Below, one piece after another: positions 37,465 through 47,264 of a stretch of 64,000 nucleotides of DNA (position 1 is the stretch's first letter; each line of letters opens with the position of its first letter). This DNA is from Acidiphilium sp. (lineage in GTDB: Bacteria > Pseudomonadota > Alphaproteobacteria > Acetobacterales > Acetobacteraceae), in assembly GCA_027449105.1 (NCBI GenBank), contig DAIDMG010000001.1:1-64000 (forward strand), read 5' to 3'. The translations under genes and the position numbers were made by a program. The notes under the pieces are model-generated. The model saw only the letters and a list, made by a program, of their open reading frames with translations. It searched no databases and was not told the DNA's origin.

Positions 37465-39090
37465 TTATACCCCGATCCCGGCTTCGGGGGACGCCGGCTC
37501 TGCTTTAGCCTCGGGAATCTCCGTCATCGTCGCTTCCGTCAGCAGCAAGGTGCTGGCAACCGACACGGCATTTTCGAGCGCTACGCGTACGACCTTGGTG
37601 GGATCAATGATGCCCGCCTCGAAGAGATCGACAAATTCCTTGCGGCCAGCGTCAAAGCCGTGGTTGCCGATGCCTTCCATCATGCGGGCGACGACCACTC
37701 CCCCGTCCGCAGCTGAGTTTTCGGCGATTTGGCGCGTTGGCGCCTCGAGCGCGCGCTTCAAGATCTGTACGCCGGTCCGTTCATCACCGTCACATTTGGC
37801 TTCTTCCTGTGCGACGGCCGCAATGCCACGTAACAGTGCGAGGCCACCACCCGGAACGATACCCTCGGAAACAGCCGCCTTGGTAGCGCTGATGGCATCG
37901 TCGAAAGCTTCCTTTTTGGATTTCATTTCGGCTTCTGATGGCGCTCCCACGCGAATGACGGCGACACCACCAGCCAGCTTTGCCAGCCGCTCCTGCAGTT
38001 TCTCCCGATCATAATCACTCGTGCTCTTGTCGATTTCGCGACGGATCTGCTCAACCCGTGCGCTGATTTGCGCGCGGTCGCCGGCACCGCCAATAATGGT
38101 TGTATTGTCCTTGTCGACGACAACCCGTCGTGCTCTCCCCAGCTGCGCTAACGTCGCATGATCAAGCTTGAGACCCAGGTCCTCCGAAATCACCTGGCCA
38201 CCCGTTAGCGTCGCGATATCCTGGAGCATCGCTTTCCGCCGATCGCCGAAACCTGGAGCGCGGACTGCGCAACTCTTGAGTACACCACGAATTTGGTTCA
38301 CGATGAGCGTAGCCAGCGCTTCGCCTTCGATATCCTCGGCCACGACGAGAAGTGGCTTTCCCGACTTTGCAATCTGTTCCAGCAAGGGGAGCGTGTCACT
38401 CAGCGCGCTGATCTTCCTGTCGCAAAGCAAGATGGTGCAATCCTCCATGACAGCTTCCATTGCTTCGGCATTGGTAATAAAATAGGGTGATTGAAAGCCG
38501 CGGTCAAATTGCATGCCTTCCACGACGTCGAGGACCGTTTCGGTTGTCTTGGATTCTTCGACCGTGATGACGCCTTCGTTGCCAACCTTGTCCATTGCAT
38601 CGGCTACCAGCTCGCCTATCACCGGGTCATTGTGTGCCGAGATTGCACCGACCTGGCTCTTTTCCTTTCGGGTTGCCACTGGTCGCGACAAGCCGTGCAA
38701 GGATTGAATGGCTGCCTTTGCGGCCCGATCGAGACCCCGCTTGATGTCTATCGCGCTCGCTCCAGCCACGACGTTGCGAACCCCGTCCGCAAAGATTGCG
38801 TGCGCAAGGATCGTCGATGTGCTCGTGCCGTCGCCCACCATGTCACCAGTTTTCTCGGCGGCTTGACGAAGCATGCGTGCGCCAAGATTCTCTTCGGGAT
38901 CCTTGAGATCGAATTCCTTGGCGATCGTGACTCCGTCGTTGCAAACGATGGGGACACCCCACTTTTTCTCGATCAGGACGGACTTGGATCGCGGTCCCAG
39001 GGTTACACGCACGGCATCGGCGAGTTGCGTCGCCCCTCGCAGTATTTTTTCACGGGCGGCGGAGCGGAAGAGAACCTGCTTGTGGGCCAT
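37465..39090 (-). CDS. groEL2: Second chaperonin GroEL, without adjacent groES
   Basis: A 541-residue GroEL paralogue starting [17 protein letters not shown]. ATPase motifs are kept: GDGTSTST (D87 equivalent) and [14 protein letters not shown]. The apical site reads [10 protein letters not shown], so two hydrophobic-site positions differ from groEL1 ([10 protein letters not shown]). The C-terminus is Pro/Glu-rich ([11 protein letters not shown]) and lacks the Gly-Met tail, as in specialised paralogues. No groES accompanies it; it would use the groES at 31.9 kb. It is divergent from hsp20, and an FNR/FixK-type box lies between them, so low-oxygen induction is likely. Such extra chaperonins in other alphaproteobacteria serve special conditions. 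Confidence 0.93.
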   Translation of the reverse strand: MAHKQVLFRSAAREKILRGATQLADAVRVTLGPRSKSVLIEKKWGVPIVCNDGVTIAKEFDLKDPEENLGARMLRQAAEKTGDMVGDGTSTSTILAHAIFADGVRNVVAGASAIDIKRGLDRAAKAAIQSLHGLSRPVATRKEKSQVGAISAHNDPVIGELVADAMDKVGNEGVITVEESKTTETVLDVVEGMQFDRGFQSPYFITNAEAMEAVMEDCTILLCDRKISALSDTLPLLEQIAKSGKPLLVVAEDIEGEALATLIVNQIRGVLKSCAVRAPGFGDRRKAMLQDIATLTGGQVISEDLGLKLDHATLAQLGRARRVVVDKDNTTIIGGAGDRAQISARVEQIRREIDKSTSDYDREKLQERLAKLAGGVAVIRVGAPSEAEMKSKKEAFDDAISATKAAVSEGIVPGGGLALLRGIAAVAQEEAKCDGDERTGVQILKRALEAPTRQIAENSAADGGVVVARMMEGIGNHGFDAGRKEFVDLFEAGIIDPTKVVRVALENAVSVASTLLLTEATMTEIPEAKAEPASPEAGIGV

Positions 39091-39197
39091 GCAACCATTA
39101 CCTCTTGCGTCAGAGTTGCCGGGAACAGCCCGCGGGAAGTGTGAAAAACTCCCGAAACCTCCAGCGAATGTTGATAGCGACGGCGCTGAGAAATTCC

Positions 39198-39211
39198 TTG
39201 ATCTGGGTCAA
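39198..39211. promoter_or_regulatory. FNR/FixK-type box between groEL2 and hsp20
   Basis: TTGATCTGGGTCAA is a near-perfect FNR/FixK dyad (TTGAT-N4-GTCAA). On the minus strand, TATCAA (39171-39176) lies 21 bases from the box, close to class II spacing, which points to groEL2. On the plus side the -10 position (around 39232-39239) is weak. One box could serve both genes. It is 62 bases before hsp20 and 108 before groEL2. Confidence 0.65.
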
Positions 39212-39272
39212 GGCAGTGTCGCCGCGCGTGGTTCAGTTTGGCAGCGCTCGCATTCTTGGAAGGAGGTTTGCT

Positions 39273-39809
39273 ATGCCTGAACCATCAAGAAAAGTTGCTG
39301 TTAAGGCGGGAAGCGGGGGCACGCCATCGGCGCCTCAACTCTGGCGGCCGTTCGACGCCCTCCGTCAAGAGATTGACCGGCTGTTCGATGATTTCGATGG
39401 CGGCTCGTGGCTAAGACCATGGCGGCGATCGCTTTTAAATGTCGAGCCATTTTGGCGGCGCGAGGCTGAGTGGTCTGCAGAACCGGCCGTCGACATCGTG
39501 GAAAAGGAGGCGGCGTACGAGATTACCGCGGAACTGCCAGGGTTCGATGAAAAGAACGTCGAAGTCAGTTTGGCTAACGGCGGTCTCGTGATCAAAGGCG
39601 AAAAATCCGCGGAGAAAGAGGAGAAGGAGAAGAACTATCACCTTCACGAGCGCCGCTTCGGCTCTTTCGAACGGTATTTCGGCCTCCCGGAAGGCACGGA
39701 CGCCGACAAGATCGAAGCAAGTTTCAAAAAAGGCGTCCTTACAGTGACGCTGCCGAAAAAGCCCGAGGCCCGAAAACCCGAAAAGAAAATCGCGATCAAG
39801 AGCTCTTGA
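39273..39809 (+). CDS. Small heat-shock protein of the Hsp20/alpha-crystallin family
   Basis: A 178-residue holdase. The Pro/Arg-rich N-terminal arm holds WRPFDALRQEIDRLFDDF; the alpha-crystallin domain runs from about residue 70 to 165, with YEITAELPGFDEKNVEV at its start and the GVLTVTLPK motif near the end; a Lys-rich tail follows (KPEKKIAIKSS). It binds unfolding proteins without ATP. The ATG follows AAGGAGGT, an unusually strong ribosome site; longer frames upstream run through the regulatory region. It is divergent from groEL2 and probably shares oxygen or stress control with it. Confidence 0.93.
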   Translation: MPEPSRKVAVKAGSGGTPSAPQLWRPFDALRQEIDRLFDDFDGGSWLRPWRRSLLNVEPFWRREAEWSAEPAVDIVEKEAAYEITAELPGFDEKNVEVSLANGGLVIKGEKSAEKEEKEKNYHLHERRFGSFERYFGLPEGTDADKIEASFKKGVLTVTLPKKPEARKPEKKIAIKSS

Positions 39810-39844
39810 TCGTTGCGGGGTGCGATCGAGTTCGTTCATTCGGC

Positions 39845-39858
39845 TACCCGATCGGGTA
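39845..39858. repeat. 14-bp perfect palindrome after hsp20
   Basis: TACCCGATCGGGTA, 36 bases after the hsp20 stop and next to the tnpB relic. It has no T tract, so terminator activity is doubtful; it may be an end structure of the decayed element or a protein site. Confidence 0.4.
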
Positions 39859-39899
39859 AAGGCGTTGTCCCCGCTCTCCGAGGCGCAAGTGGCGTCGCG

Positions 39900-40215
39900 C
39901 GCGGGTAGGGAGCGCTCCATGGTGGATTGGAGGCGGAACCCCTTTTACACCGGATCGGGTGCTGAATACTCTTCGCTCGCTGAACCGAGCGCACCCGTTC
40001 AGCGAAGACTGACGGCTTCGCCTGGAAAAACCGAACCGATCAGCGACGGACGGGCAGCCGATGTTGCGTACCGCGTTGCCATCGGCGTGCATCCTGTTGC
40101 CGTACCCGCGTGACAGGCAGGGGAATTTGTCTGCGACGGGGCGCCTGTCCACGCAGCCGCAGTCCGCGAAGGTCTGTGACGAGTAGGCCAGGGGTTGATG
40201 GGCTGTCTCGGGCGC
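39900..40215 (-). pseudogene. Decayed tnpB 3' end with scaffold remnant
   Basis: Minus-strand relic of a second TnpB gene. In shifted frames it shows the zinc ribbon and RuvC-III region: YSSQT near 40185, CGCVDRR, then NRMHADGNAVRNIG, matching the intact copy's YTSQT, CGYVDRR and QRMHADVNAARNIG. Zinc cysteines are partly lost. At 39948-39985 the guide-RNA scaffold block matches the intact locus at 33 of 38 positions, including CACCCGATCCGGTG, followed by GGGGTTCC and CCCTAC at equal spacing. The CTTCAG end hairpin of the intact copy is missing. Upstream sequence to about 40400 may be further decayed coding DNA. Confidence 0.75.
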
Positions 40216-40480
40216 CGCCTCGCTGCCGTTTGCTCACAGGCGCTCGTTAGGGGCTGCCAACCTGATAGCGGGAATCGCTCGTTGAAATGGCTGCGGCAGC
40301 GATCTAATCTCGTTGCGGGTAAAGGACAGTTGGTCCGGGATGGCAACGGAGTTTCGGAACCCACCCGACGCGGCGGGTGGCAGGTTGTGCTTGCCCGGCC
40401 CGGCAATCCGCGCTAGTCCCCGCCGGACAGCGGCGCAAGCGACCTGTGCGTGATGCCTTGCGGCACGTCGATGTCTTGGC

Positions 40481-40562
<82 letters not shown>

Positions 40563-40611
40563 GGCCCGCTACCAGTTGAACGAATACGAGTAGATAAGGA
40601 TTTCCTTGGCG

Positions 40612-41943
40612 ATGCAGGTTACCGAAACCCTGACCAACGGGCTGAAACGCGGCTTTACCGTGACTGTTCCGGGTGCCGACCTCCAGGAACGGCGCGACAA
40701 GCGCCTCTCGGAGTTGACCAAGACAATGCGCATCCCGGGATTTCGCCCCGGCAAGGTGCCGCTGAACCTGGTTCGCAAGCGTTTTGGGGAGGCGGTCGAC
40801 GCTGAGGTCATCCAGGAATCGGTGAACGAGGCGACAGACAGGGTTTTATCCGAGCGAAATCTGCGGCCTGCCGTTTCACCCAAGGTCGAGGTGACGCAGC
40901 AGGGAAACGGATCCGACCTAGAGTTCAAGGTCGAGATGGAAGTGCTTCCCGATATCGTGATTCCTGATTTGACCGTTGTGACGTTGGTGCGGCTTAAGGC
41001 TCCTGTAACTGAGCAGGAAGTTCAGGAGGCTCTCGAAGGCTTTGCTAAGCAGCGTGCAACGGCGGAGCTGATCGATGAGACGCGCCCGGTCGCAGAGGGC
41101 GAGGTCATTACCGTGGATTTCGCCGGGTCGATAGGAGGCGAGGCATTCGAGGGGGGGACCGCTACGGACGTCGATATCGAGATTGGTGCAGCCGGGTTCA
41201 TTCCCGGGTTCGTTGAGCAGATCGCCGGTATCTCGCCTGGCGAACATCGGACGGTCTCGGTAACGTTTCCCGAGAATTATCAGGCCGCGCATCTTGCTGG
41301 AAAAGCAGCCGAATTCGCGGTCACTGCGAAAGCGCTGAAGCGGAAGCGCATGCCGGATCTGAACGATGTGTTTGCCGAAGAACTTGGTTTCGAGTCGCTG
41401 GCAGAGGTGAAGAAATTCTTCCGCGAACGGCTTGAGGGCGTTCGCGCCGGGGCGAGCAGGATGAAGCTGAAGCGCGCTCTGCTCGATCAACTCGCGGAGC
41501 AGGCCAAGTTCCCTGTCCCGGAAGGTCTCGTGGAAGCAGAATTCTCGGAAATCTGGCGGCAGGTGGAAGCAGAACGTCAAGCGGGCCGATCCGATGCGGA
41601 AGACGCGGGAAAAGACGAAGCGACCTTGCGCAGCGAGTATCGGGCAATCGCGGATCGGCGGGTTCGGCTCGGGCTCCTGGTTGCCGAAATTGGTCGGCTG
41701 AACAAGATTGAGGTCAGCGAGTCGGATGTGCGACGGGCAATGATGGCGGAGCTGCAGCGCTATCCGGGTCAGGAAAAGCAGATCATGGATTTCTATCAGA
41801 AAAACCCTCGCGCATTGGACCGGCTGCGCGGCCCTATTTTCGAGGATAAAGTGGTTGATTATGTTGTCGAGCGTGCGCAGGTGACGGAGACGGAGGTCAC
41901 GTTCGCCGAACTTATGGAAGATGTGGACGATCAAGGGGCGTGA
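40612..41943 (+). CDS. tig: Trigger factor
   Basis: Ribosome-bound chaperone with peptidyl-prolyl isomerase activity, 443 residues from the ATG. The N-terminal ribosome-binding domain carries the signature RIPGFRPGKVP (about residues 41-51). The FKBP-type domain lies at about 155-245 (EVITVDFAGSIGGEAFEGG), and the C-terminal helical arms follow. The start is ATG 40612; a TTG two codons earlier is closer to the AAGGA site and is possible. It precedes clpP, clpX and lon, the standard proteostasis cluster. Confidence 0.96.
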   Translation: MQVTETLTNGLKRGFTVTVPGADLQERRDKRLSELTKTMRIPGFRPGKVPLNLVRKRFGEAVDAEVIQESVNEATDRVLSERNLRPAVSPKVEVTQQGNGSDLEFKVEMEVLPDIVIPDLTVVTLVRLKAPVTEQEVQEALEGFAKQRATAELIDETRPVAEGEVITVDFAGSIGGEAFEGGTATDVDIEIGAAGFIPGFVEQIAGISPGEHRTVSVTFPENYQAAHLAGKAAEFAVTAKALKRKRMPDLNDVFAEELGFESLAEVKKFFRERLEGVRAGASRMKLKRALLDQLAEQAKFPVPEGLVEAEFSEIWRQVEAERQAGRSDAEDAGKDEATLRSEYRAIADRRVRLGLLVAEIGRLNKIEVSESDVRRAMMAELQRYPGQEKQIMDFYQKNPRALDRLRGPIFEDKVVDYVVERAQVTETEVTFAELMEDVDDQGA

Positions 41944-42067
41944 CGGGGTATTACAGGACAGGGCTGGACGGCAGCCGGAACAGCGCTACAGTGGTGAGAC
42001 GAATGGCATTGCACGACACGTGCTGCGAGGCGCGGCGAAGCGACGCCATTTGATTGGGAGTGGTTGA

Positions 42068-42721
42068 ATGGATCGGGATCCGGTCGATTTCTACATGAGC
42101 AACCTCGTGCCGATGGTGGTCGAACAGACCGCGCGCGGTGAGCGGGCATACGATATCTATTCGCGACTCCTTAAGGAGCGGATCATTTTTTTGACGGGCC
42201 CGGTGTTCGACCAGGTGGCATCCCTGATATCCGCCCAGTTGCTGTTTCTGGAGAGCGAGAACCCGACCAAGGACATCGCCTTTTATATCAATAGCCCTGG
42301 TGGCGTGGTGTCATCTGGCCTCGCGATCTACGATACCATGCAATATGTTCGGTGCGCGGTTTCGACGGTGTGCATTGGTCAAGCGGCGTCAATGGGCAGC
42401 CTGCTGCTGGCCGCCGGAGAAAAAGGCAAGCGCTTCGCCTTGCCGAATTCGCGGATCATGGTGCATCAGCCGTCCGGCGGTGCACAGGGTCAAGCGGCCG
42501 ATATCGAAATACAGGCGCGCGAAATACTCACGCTCCGACAGCGATTAAATGAGATCTATGTTGCTCATACGGGACAGACGCTCGAGACGATCGAGCGTGC
42601 TCTGGAGCGCGACAGGTTCATGTCAGCTGTAGAAGCACAGCAATTTGGGATAGTTGACGAAGTTGTCATTCGCAATCCGGCGTCCGGTGAGACCAGGGGC
42701 GCCGGCATGGCAGCAGCATAG
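42068..42721 (+). CDS. clpP: ClpP, proteolytic subunit of Clp protease
   Basis: Serine peptidase of 217 residues forming two stacked heptamers. The nucleophile is S108 in [10 protein letters not shown] and the base is H133 in [10 protein letters not shown]; the acidic residue lies near D182. The N-terminal loop [14 protein letters not shown] is intact. It degrades proteins unfolded by ClpX, encoded 180 bases downstream. ATG follows GGGAGTGGTTG. Confidence 0.97.
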   Translation: MDRDPVDFYMSNLVPMVVEQTARGERAYDIYSRLLKERIIFLTGPVFDQVASLISAQLLFLESENPTKDIAFYINSPGGVVSSGLAIYDTMQYVRCAVSTVCIGQAASMGSLLLAAGEKGKRFALPNSRIMVHQPSGGAQGQAADIEIQAREILTLRQRLNEIYVAHTGQTLETIERALERDRFMSAVEAQQFGIVDEVVIRNPASGETRGAGMAAA

Positions 42722-42901
42722 AAGTCGGCGATACCGGCTCTCGGCTTGATCATCAGTGCGGCGCCTGCCGCAGGTATCGGCGGACATTGGCGGACGTTCA
42801 CGAAATGACGCCTGTGAATTGGCGCTTGTATGATTAGCCCCCGGGGTTTAGGTTGATTATCATGGAGTGTGTCCGATCGACGGGCGGCCGTTGGAGCGCG
42901 T

Positions 42902-44158
42902 ATGAGCAGTAAGTCTGGAGAACCAAAGAACACGTTGTATTGCTCGTTCTGTGGGAAGTCACAGCACGAGGTCCGCAAGTTGATTGCAGGTCCAACCGTG
43001 TTTATCTGCGACGAGTGTGTCGAACTCTGCATGGACATTATCCGTGAGGAGCATCGCACGCATCTGGTCAAGTCCCGCGATGGCGTGCCCACACCCCGTG
43101 AGATTTGCAAGGTTCTGGATGATTACGTGATTGGACAGGATCTGGCCAAGAAGGTGCTCAGTGTAGCCGTACACAACCACTACAAGCGCCTGGCGCATGC
43201 GCAAAAGAACAACGATATCGAGATTGCGAAGTCCAACATCCTTCTTGTAGGACCAACCGGTTCCGGCAAAACGCTGCTGGCACAGACGCTTGCACGAATC
43301 CTGGACGTGCCGTTCACGATGGCCGATGCGACAACACTGACCGAGGCCGGCTATGTTGGTGAGGATGTCGAAAACATCATCCTCAAATTGTTGCAGGCGG
43401 CCGATTACAATGTCGAGCGCGCACAACGAGGCATTGTCTATATCGACGAGGTCGACAAGATCAGCCGCAAATCTGACAACCCATCAATCACGCGCGACGT
43501 GTCCGGCGAGGGCGTTCAGCAGGCGTTATTGAAGATCATGGAAGGGACCATTGCTTCGGTGCCGCCGCAGGGTGGCCGGAAACATCCGCAGCAGGAGTTT
43601 CTTCAGGTCGATACCACCAACATTCTCTTTATCTGCGGTGGAGCGTTCTCGGGGCTGGAGAAGATCATCGCGCAACGCGGCAAGGGTTCGGCGGTCGGTT
43701 TCGGCGCTGTTGTGCGCAGCCCGGAAGAGCGGCGTACGGGCGAGGTTCTGCGCGAAGTCGAGCCCGAGGATTTGCTTAAATTTGGCCTGATACCCGAGTT
43801 CATTGGCAGGTTGCCCGTGGTGGCGACGCTGGATGATCTTGATGAAGGCGCGTTGATCGAAATTCTGACAAAACCAAAGAACGCGCTGGTTAAGCAATAT
43901 GGCCGACTTTTTGAAATGGAAGGCGTCAAGCTTAATTTTACCGAAGACGCGTTGCGCGTAGTGGCGGCAAGGGCCATCCAGCGAAAAACCGGTGCGCGGG
44001 GATTGCGCTCGATAATGGAACAAATCTTGATCAACACAATGTTCGATCTTCCCGGACTGGACGGCGTTGAGGAAGTCGTGATCAACGGCGAAATCGCCGA
44101 AGGGCGCGCCAATCCATTGTTCCTTTATGGCAAAGAACGCGCCGAGGCAGGGTCCTGA
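42902..44158 (+). CDS. clpX: ClpX, ATPase subunit of Clp protease
   Basis: AAA+ unfoldase, 418 residues. The N-terminal zinc-binding domain uses C14, C17, C36 and C39 (YCSFCGKS and FICDEC). The Walker A motif GPTGSGKT is near residue 118 and Walker [10 protein letters not shown] follows. The IGF-type loop for ClpP docking is expected in the region [12 protein letters not shown] 42902 follows GGAGCGCG and gives the family start [11 protein letters not shown]. Confidence 0.97.
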   Translation: MSSKSGEPKNTLYCSFCGKSQHEVRKLIAGPTVFICDECVELCMDIIREEHRTHLVKSRDGVPTPREICKVLDDYVIGQDLAKKVLSVAVHNHYKRLAHAQKNNDIEIAKSNILLVGPTGSGKTLLAQTLARILDVPFTMADATTLTEAGYVGEDVENIILKLLQAADYNVERAQRGIVYIDEVDKISRKSDNPSITRDVSGEGVQQALLKIMEGTIASVPPQGGRKHPQQEFLQVDTTNILFICGGAFSGLEKIIAQRGKGSAVGFGAVVRSPEERRTGEVLREVEPEDLLKFGLIPEFIGRLPVVATLDDLDEGALIEILTKPKNALVKQYGRLFEMEGVKLNFTEDALRVVAARAIQRKTGARGLRSIMEQILINTMFDLPGLDGVEEVVINGEIAEGRANPLFLYGKERAEAGS

Positions 44159-44210
44159 CCCGAGAGAGGTCTGCGTCGGACGCATTGCCTTGCGACGTGT
44201 GCCAGGTCCA

Positions 44211-44238
44211 TTGTCAAGCCTTCTCAGCGATCCCATAT
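44211..44238 (+). promoter_or_regulatory. Putative sigma-32-like promoter of lon
   Basis: TTGTCAA and CCCATAT are separated by about 14 bases, similar to the heat-shock pattern CTTGAAA-N14-CCCATnT. The site is 84 bases upstream of the lon start in the clpX-lon gap. lon is a known heat-shock gene in proteobacteria; this match is only moderate. Confidence 0.35.
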
Positions 44239-44321
44239 CCTCATCGTTGCCGGGCGTCCCGGAACCGCAATCTGTGCCGCGTTCGGGCAGATCGCGTTGT
44301 TGAAGGAAGGTAAGAAATATT

Positions 44322-46760
44322 ATGTCAGAGACCAGTCGGCCTCCCAGTTCCGTAATCGTGGCGCCGTCACCCCCAAGTGGTGCGCTGCCGGTATTGCCAT
44401 TACGTGATATTGTCGTTTTTCCGCACATGATCGTGCCGTTGTTTGTTGGCCGTGAGAAGTCCGTGCGCGCTCTCGAAGGTGTCATGAAGGACGACAAGCA
44501 GATTCTGCTGGTCGCTCAGAAGAACGCGCAGCAGGATGATCCGCTGGCAGATGATCTCTATGATGTTGGGACCATTTCGACCGTGCTCCAGCTGCTCAAG
44601 CTGCCCGATGGCACGGTAAAAGTATTGGTGGAGGGTGTTCGGCGGGCGCGACTTACGGGCTTCAAGGAGATCGACAGCCACTTTGAAGCGTATGCCGTGC
44701 CTCTTGATGACGATATCGTCACGGGTGCCAAGGAGATAGAAGCGCTTTCGCGCACCGTGGTGGGGCAGTTTGAGCAATACATCAAACTGAACAAGAAAAT
44801 TGCCCCGGAGGTGCTGGTTTCGATCAACCAGATCGATGACCCCTCAAAACTGGCGGATACCGTGGCGAGCCATCTGGCATTGAAAATTGCCGACAAGCAG
44901 GAACTGCTGGCGACGGTGCCGGTTGCGGAGCGGCTGGAGCGGGTCTTTGCTCACATGGAAGCAGAGATCGGCGTCTTGCAGGTCGAGAAGCGGATCCGTA
45001 GCCGGGTCAAGCGGCAGATGGAGAAAACCCAGCGCGAATACTACCTCAATGAGCAGCTCAAAGCGATCCAGAAGGAACTCGGTGAGGGTGAGGAGGGCAA
45101 GGACGAGACCGCCGAGCTGGAAGAGAAGATCAAGGCAACCAAGTTGTCCAAGGAGGCGCGGGACAAGGCTATCGCTGAGCTCAAGAAGCTGAAGACGATG
45201 AGCCCGATGAGTGCTGAGGCCACGGTCGTGCGCAATTATCTTGACTGGGTTCTTGGCATCCCGTGGAAGAAGCGAAGCAAGGTCAAGAACGACATTGTCG
45301 AGGCTGAGGCGGTCCTGAACGCCGACCATTATGGTCTTGACAAGGTCAAGGAGCGAATTCTGGAGTATCTCGCGGTGCAGGCGCGGAGCCCGAAATTGCG
45401 TGGTCCGATCCTGTGTTTGGTGGGACCTCCGGGAGTTGGCAAGACTTCGCTTGGCAAGTCGGTCGCTCGGGCCACCGGGCGCAATTTCGTTCGCATGTCG
45501 TTGGGTGGGGTTCGCGACGAAGCGGAGATCCGGGGGCACAGGCGCACCTACATTGGGTCGATGCCCGGCAAGGTGATTCAGGGCATGAAGAAGGCGAAGA
45601 CCTCGAATCCGCTGTTTCTCCTTGATGAAATCGACAAGCTGGGCGCGGATTGGCGCGGCGATCCGACGTCGGCGCTGCTTGAGGTGCTCGATCCCGAGCA
45701 GAATGCAAACTTCAACGATCACTACCTTGAGGTAGACTACGATCTGTCTGATGTGATGTTCGTGACCACCGCAAACAGCCTCAACATGCCGCAGCCCTTG
45801 CTCGACCGGATGGAGATCATTCGTATCCCGGGATACACGGAGGACGAGAAGATCGAGATTGCCAAGCGGCATTTGATGAAGAAGCAGGCCCAGGCGCATG
45901 GTCTAAAGCCGAACGAATGGCTCGTGTCTGACGACGCGCTGCGAGAACTGATCCGCACGTACACGCGTGAGGCCGGCGTTCGGAATCTGGAACGCGAGCT
46001 GGCAAATCTTGCCCGCAAGGCGGTCAAGGAAATCGTGACCAACAAGATCTCCAAAGTCGAGATCACTACGAAGAATCTGGAGAAGTTCGCGGGCGTGCCG
46101 CGCTTCAGATTCGGTGAGACCGAGGCGGAGGACATGGTAGGCGTTGTGACCGGGCTTGCGTGGACAGAGGTCGGCGGCGAAATTTTAACGATCGAGAGCG
46201 TTCTGCTGCCGGGCAAGGGAAATGTGAAGCAGACCGGCAAGCTTGGCGACGTGATGCAGGAAAGCGTTGCGGCGGCAATTTCATATGTGCGGTCGCGCTC
46301 GCTTCAGTTCGGGATCAAGCCCACGCTGTTCGAGAAGCGCGACATCCACGTGCATGTGCCTGAGGGAGCGACGCCGAAGGATGGGCCTTCGGCGGGAATC
46401 GCAATGGCGACGTCGATTGTTTCCGTGCTGACGGGAATCCCGGTACGTAAGGATATTGCGATGACCGGAGAGATTACGCTTCGCGGGCGCGTATTGCCGA
46501 TTGGCGGCTTGAAGGAAAAGCTGCTGGCAGCTCTTCGGGCGGGAATCGTGACGGTTCTGATTCCCAAGGACAATGAGAAGGATCTGGCGGAAATTCCCGA
46601 TAATGTGAAACAAGCATTGAAAATCGTGCCGGTCTCCCATGTTGATCAGGTTATCACGCAGGCATTGGTGCGAGCGCCGGAACCGATCGCGTGGGAGGAG
46701 CCTGCTGAGGACATAGCAGCTCATGTAACCCCACCGGAGGCGCCCGCTTTGCCTCACTGA
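44322..46760 (+). CDS. lon: ATP-dependent protease Lon
   Basis: LonA-type protease, 812 residues, single chain. The N-terminal substrate-binding domain starts ALPVLPLRDIVVFPHMIVPL. The AAA+ module has the Walker A motif GPPGVGKTS near 368 and Walker B FLLDEIDK. The protease domain has the catalytic Ser-Lys pair S690 (PKDGPSAG) and K733 (GGLKEKLL). It degrades damaged and regulatory proteins. ATG follows AAGGAAGGTAAG. It ends ahead of a 12-bp hairpin and the HU gene. Confidence 0.97.
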   Translation: MSETSRPPSSVIVAPSPPSGALPVLPLRDIVVFPHMIVPLFVGREKSVRALEGVMKDDKQILLVAQKNAQQDDPLADDLYDVGTISTVLQLLKLPDGTVKVLVEGVRRARLTGFKEIDSHFEAYAVPLDDDIVTGAKEIEALSRTVVGQFEQYIKLNKKIAPEVLVSINQIDDPSKLADTVASHLALKIADKQELLATVPVAERLERVFAHMEAEIGVLQVEKRIRSRVKRQMEKTQREYYLNEQLKAIQKELGEGEEGKDETAELEEKIKATKLSKEARDKAIAELKKLKTMSPMSAEATVVRNYLDWVLGIPWKKRSKVKNDIVEAEAVLNADHYGLDKVKERILEYLAVQARSPKLRGPILCLVGPPGVGKTSLGKSVARATGRNFVRMSLGGVRDEAEIRGHRRTYIGSMPGKVIQGMKKAKTSNPLFLLDEIDKLGADWRGDPTSALLEVLDPEQNANFNDHYLEVDYDLSDVMFVTTANSLNMPQPLLDRMEIIRIPGYTEDEKIEIAKRHLMKKQAQAHGLKPNEWLVSDDALRELIRTYTREAGVRNLERELANLARKAVKEIVTNKISKVEITTKNLEKFAGVPRFRFGETEAEDMVGVVTGLAWTEVGGEILTIESVLLPGKGNVKQTGKLGDVMQESVAAAISYVRSRSLQFGIKPTLFEKRDIHVHVPEGATPKDGPSAGIAMATSIVSVLTGIPVRKDIAMTGEITLRGRVLPIGGLKEKLLAALRAGIVTVLIPKDNEKDLAEIPDNVKQALKIVPVSHVDQVITQALVRAPEPIAWEEPAEDIAAHVTPPEAPALPH

Positions 46761-46789
46761 CCCGGTTTTTGTTAAATTGTGTGCAATTT

Positions 46790-46822
46790 CGAACGGCGCG
46801 CGTGGGATTTGCGCGCCGTTCG
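46790..46822 (+). terminator. Hairpin downstream of lon
   Basis: Perfect 12-bp stem CGAACGGCGCGC/GCGCGCCGTTCG around a nine-base loop, 30 bases after the lon stop. It has no T tract, so it may be a weak or mRNA-stabilising element rather than a full terminator. Confidence 0.55.
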
Positions 46823-46946
46823 CGTTGACGAAGGGGAATCAGGGCCTCTACTGTACCGCCGCAGTCGGAGAGACTTTCCGGGCTGCTCGCAGATGCGGGG
46901 GCGAGGATAAGGGGCTCGCGACTTCGTTATATTTGGGAGACTCAAA

Positions 46947-47219
46947 GTGAACAAAATGGATCTTGTCGCCGATGTGGCGGAGCAGGTGGATCTTTCAAAG
47001 GCGAAGGCCGCCGAAGTGGTTGATGCGGTATTCGCGGCCATCGAGAGCGCTCTCAAGAAGAAGCAGGAAGTCCGCCTCGTTGGCTTTGGAACGTTCGCGA
47101 CAGCAACGCGTAAGGCTGGCACGGGCCGCAATCCGCGGACCGGGGAGGAAATCAAGATTCCGGCATCGACGTCTGTTCGGTTTAAGCCCGGGAAGACCCT
47201 CAAGGACGCGGTAAACTGA
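46947..47219 (+). CDS. hup: DNA-binding protein HU
   Basis: Histone-like nucleoid protein, 90 residues, starting MNKMDLVADVAEQV. The DNA-gripping beta arm carries the usual GRNPRTGEEIKIPA. It bends DNA as a homodimer. ATG follows GGGAGACTCAAAG. Its place after lon is the common proteobacterial order. A clear terminator follows at 47265-47295. Confidence 0.96.
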   Translation: MNKMDLVADVAEQVDLSKAKAAEVVDAVFAAIESALKKKQEVRLVGFGTFATATRKAGTGRNPRTGEEIKIPASTSVRFKPGKTLKDAVN

Positions 47220-47264
47220 TTTTGTAGCCGCGCGACGATGCGCGGCGCATGGCGGCATTAGAGC

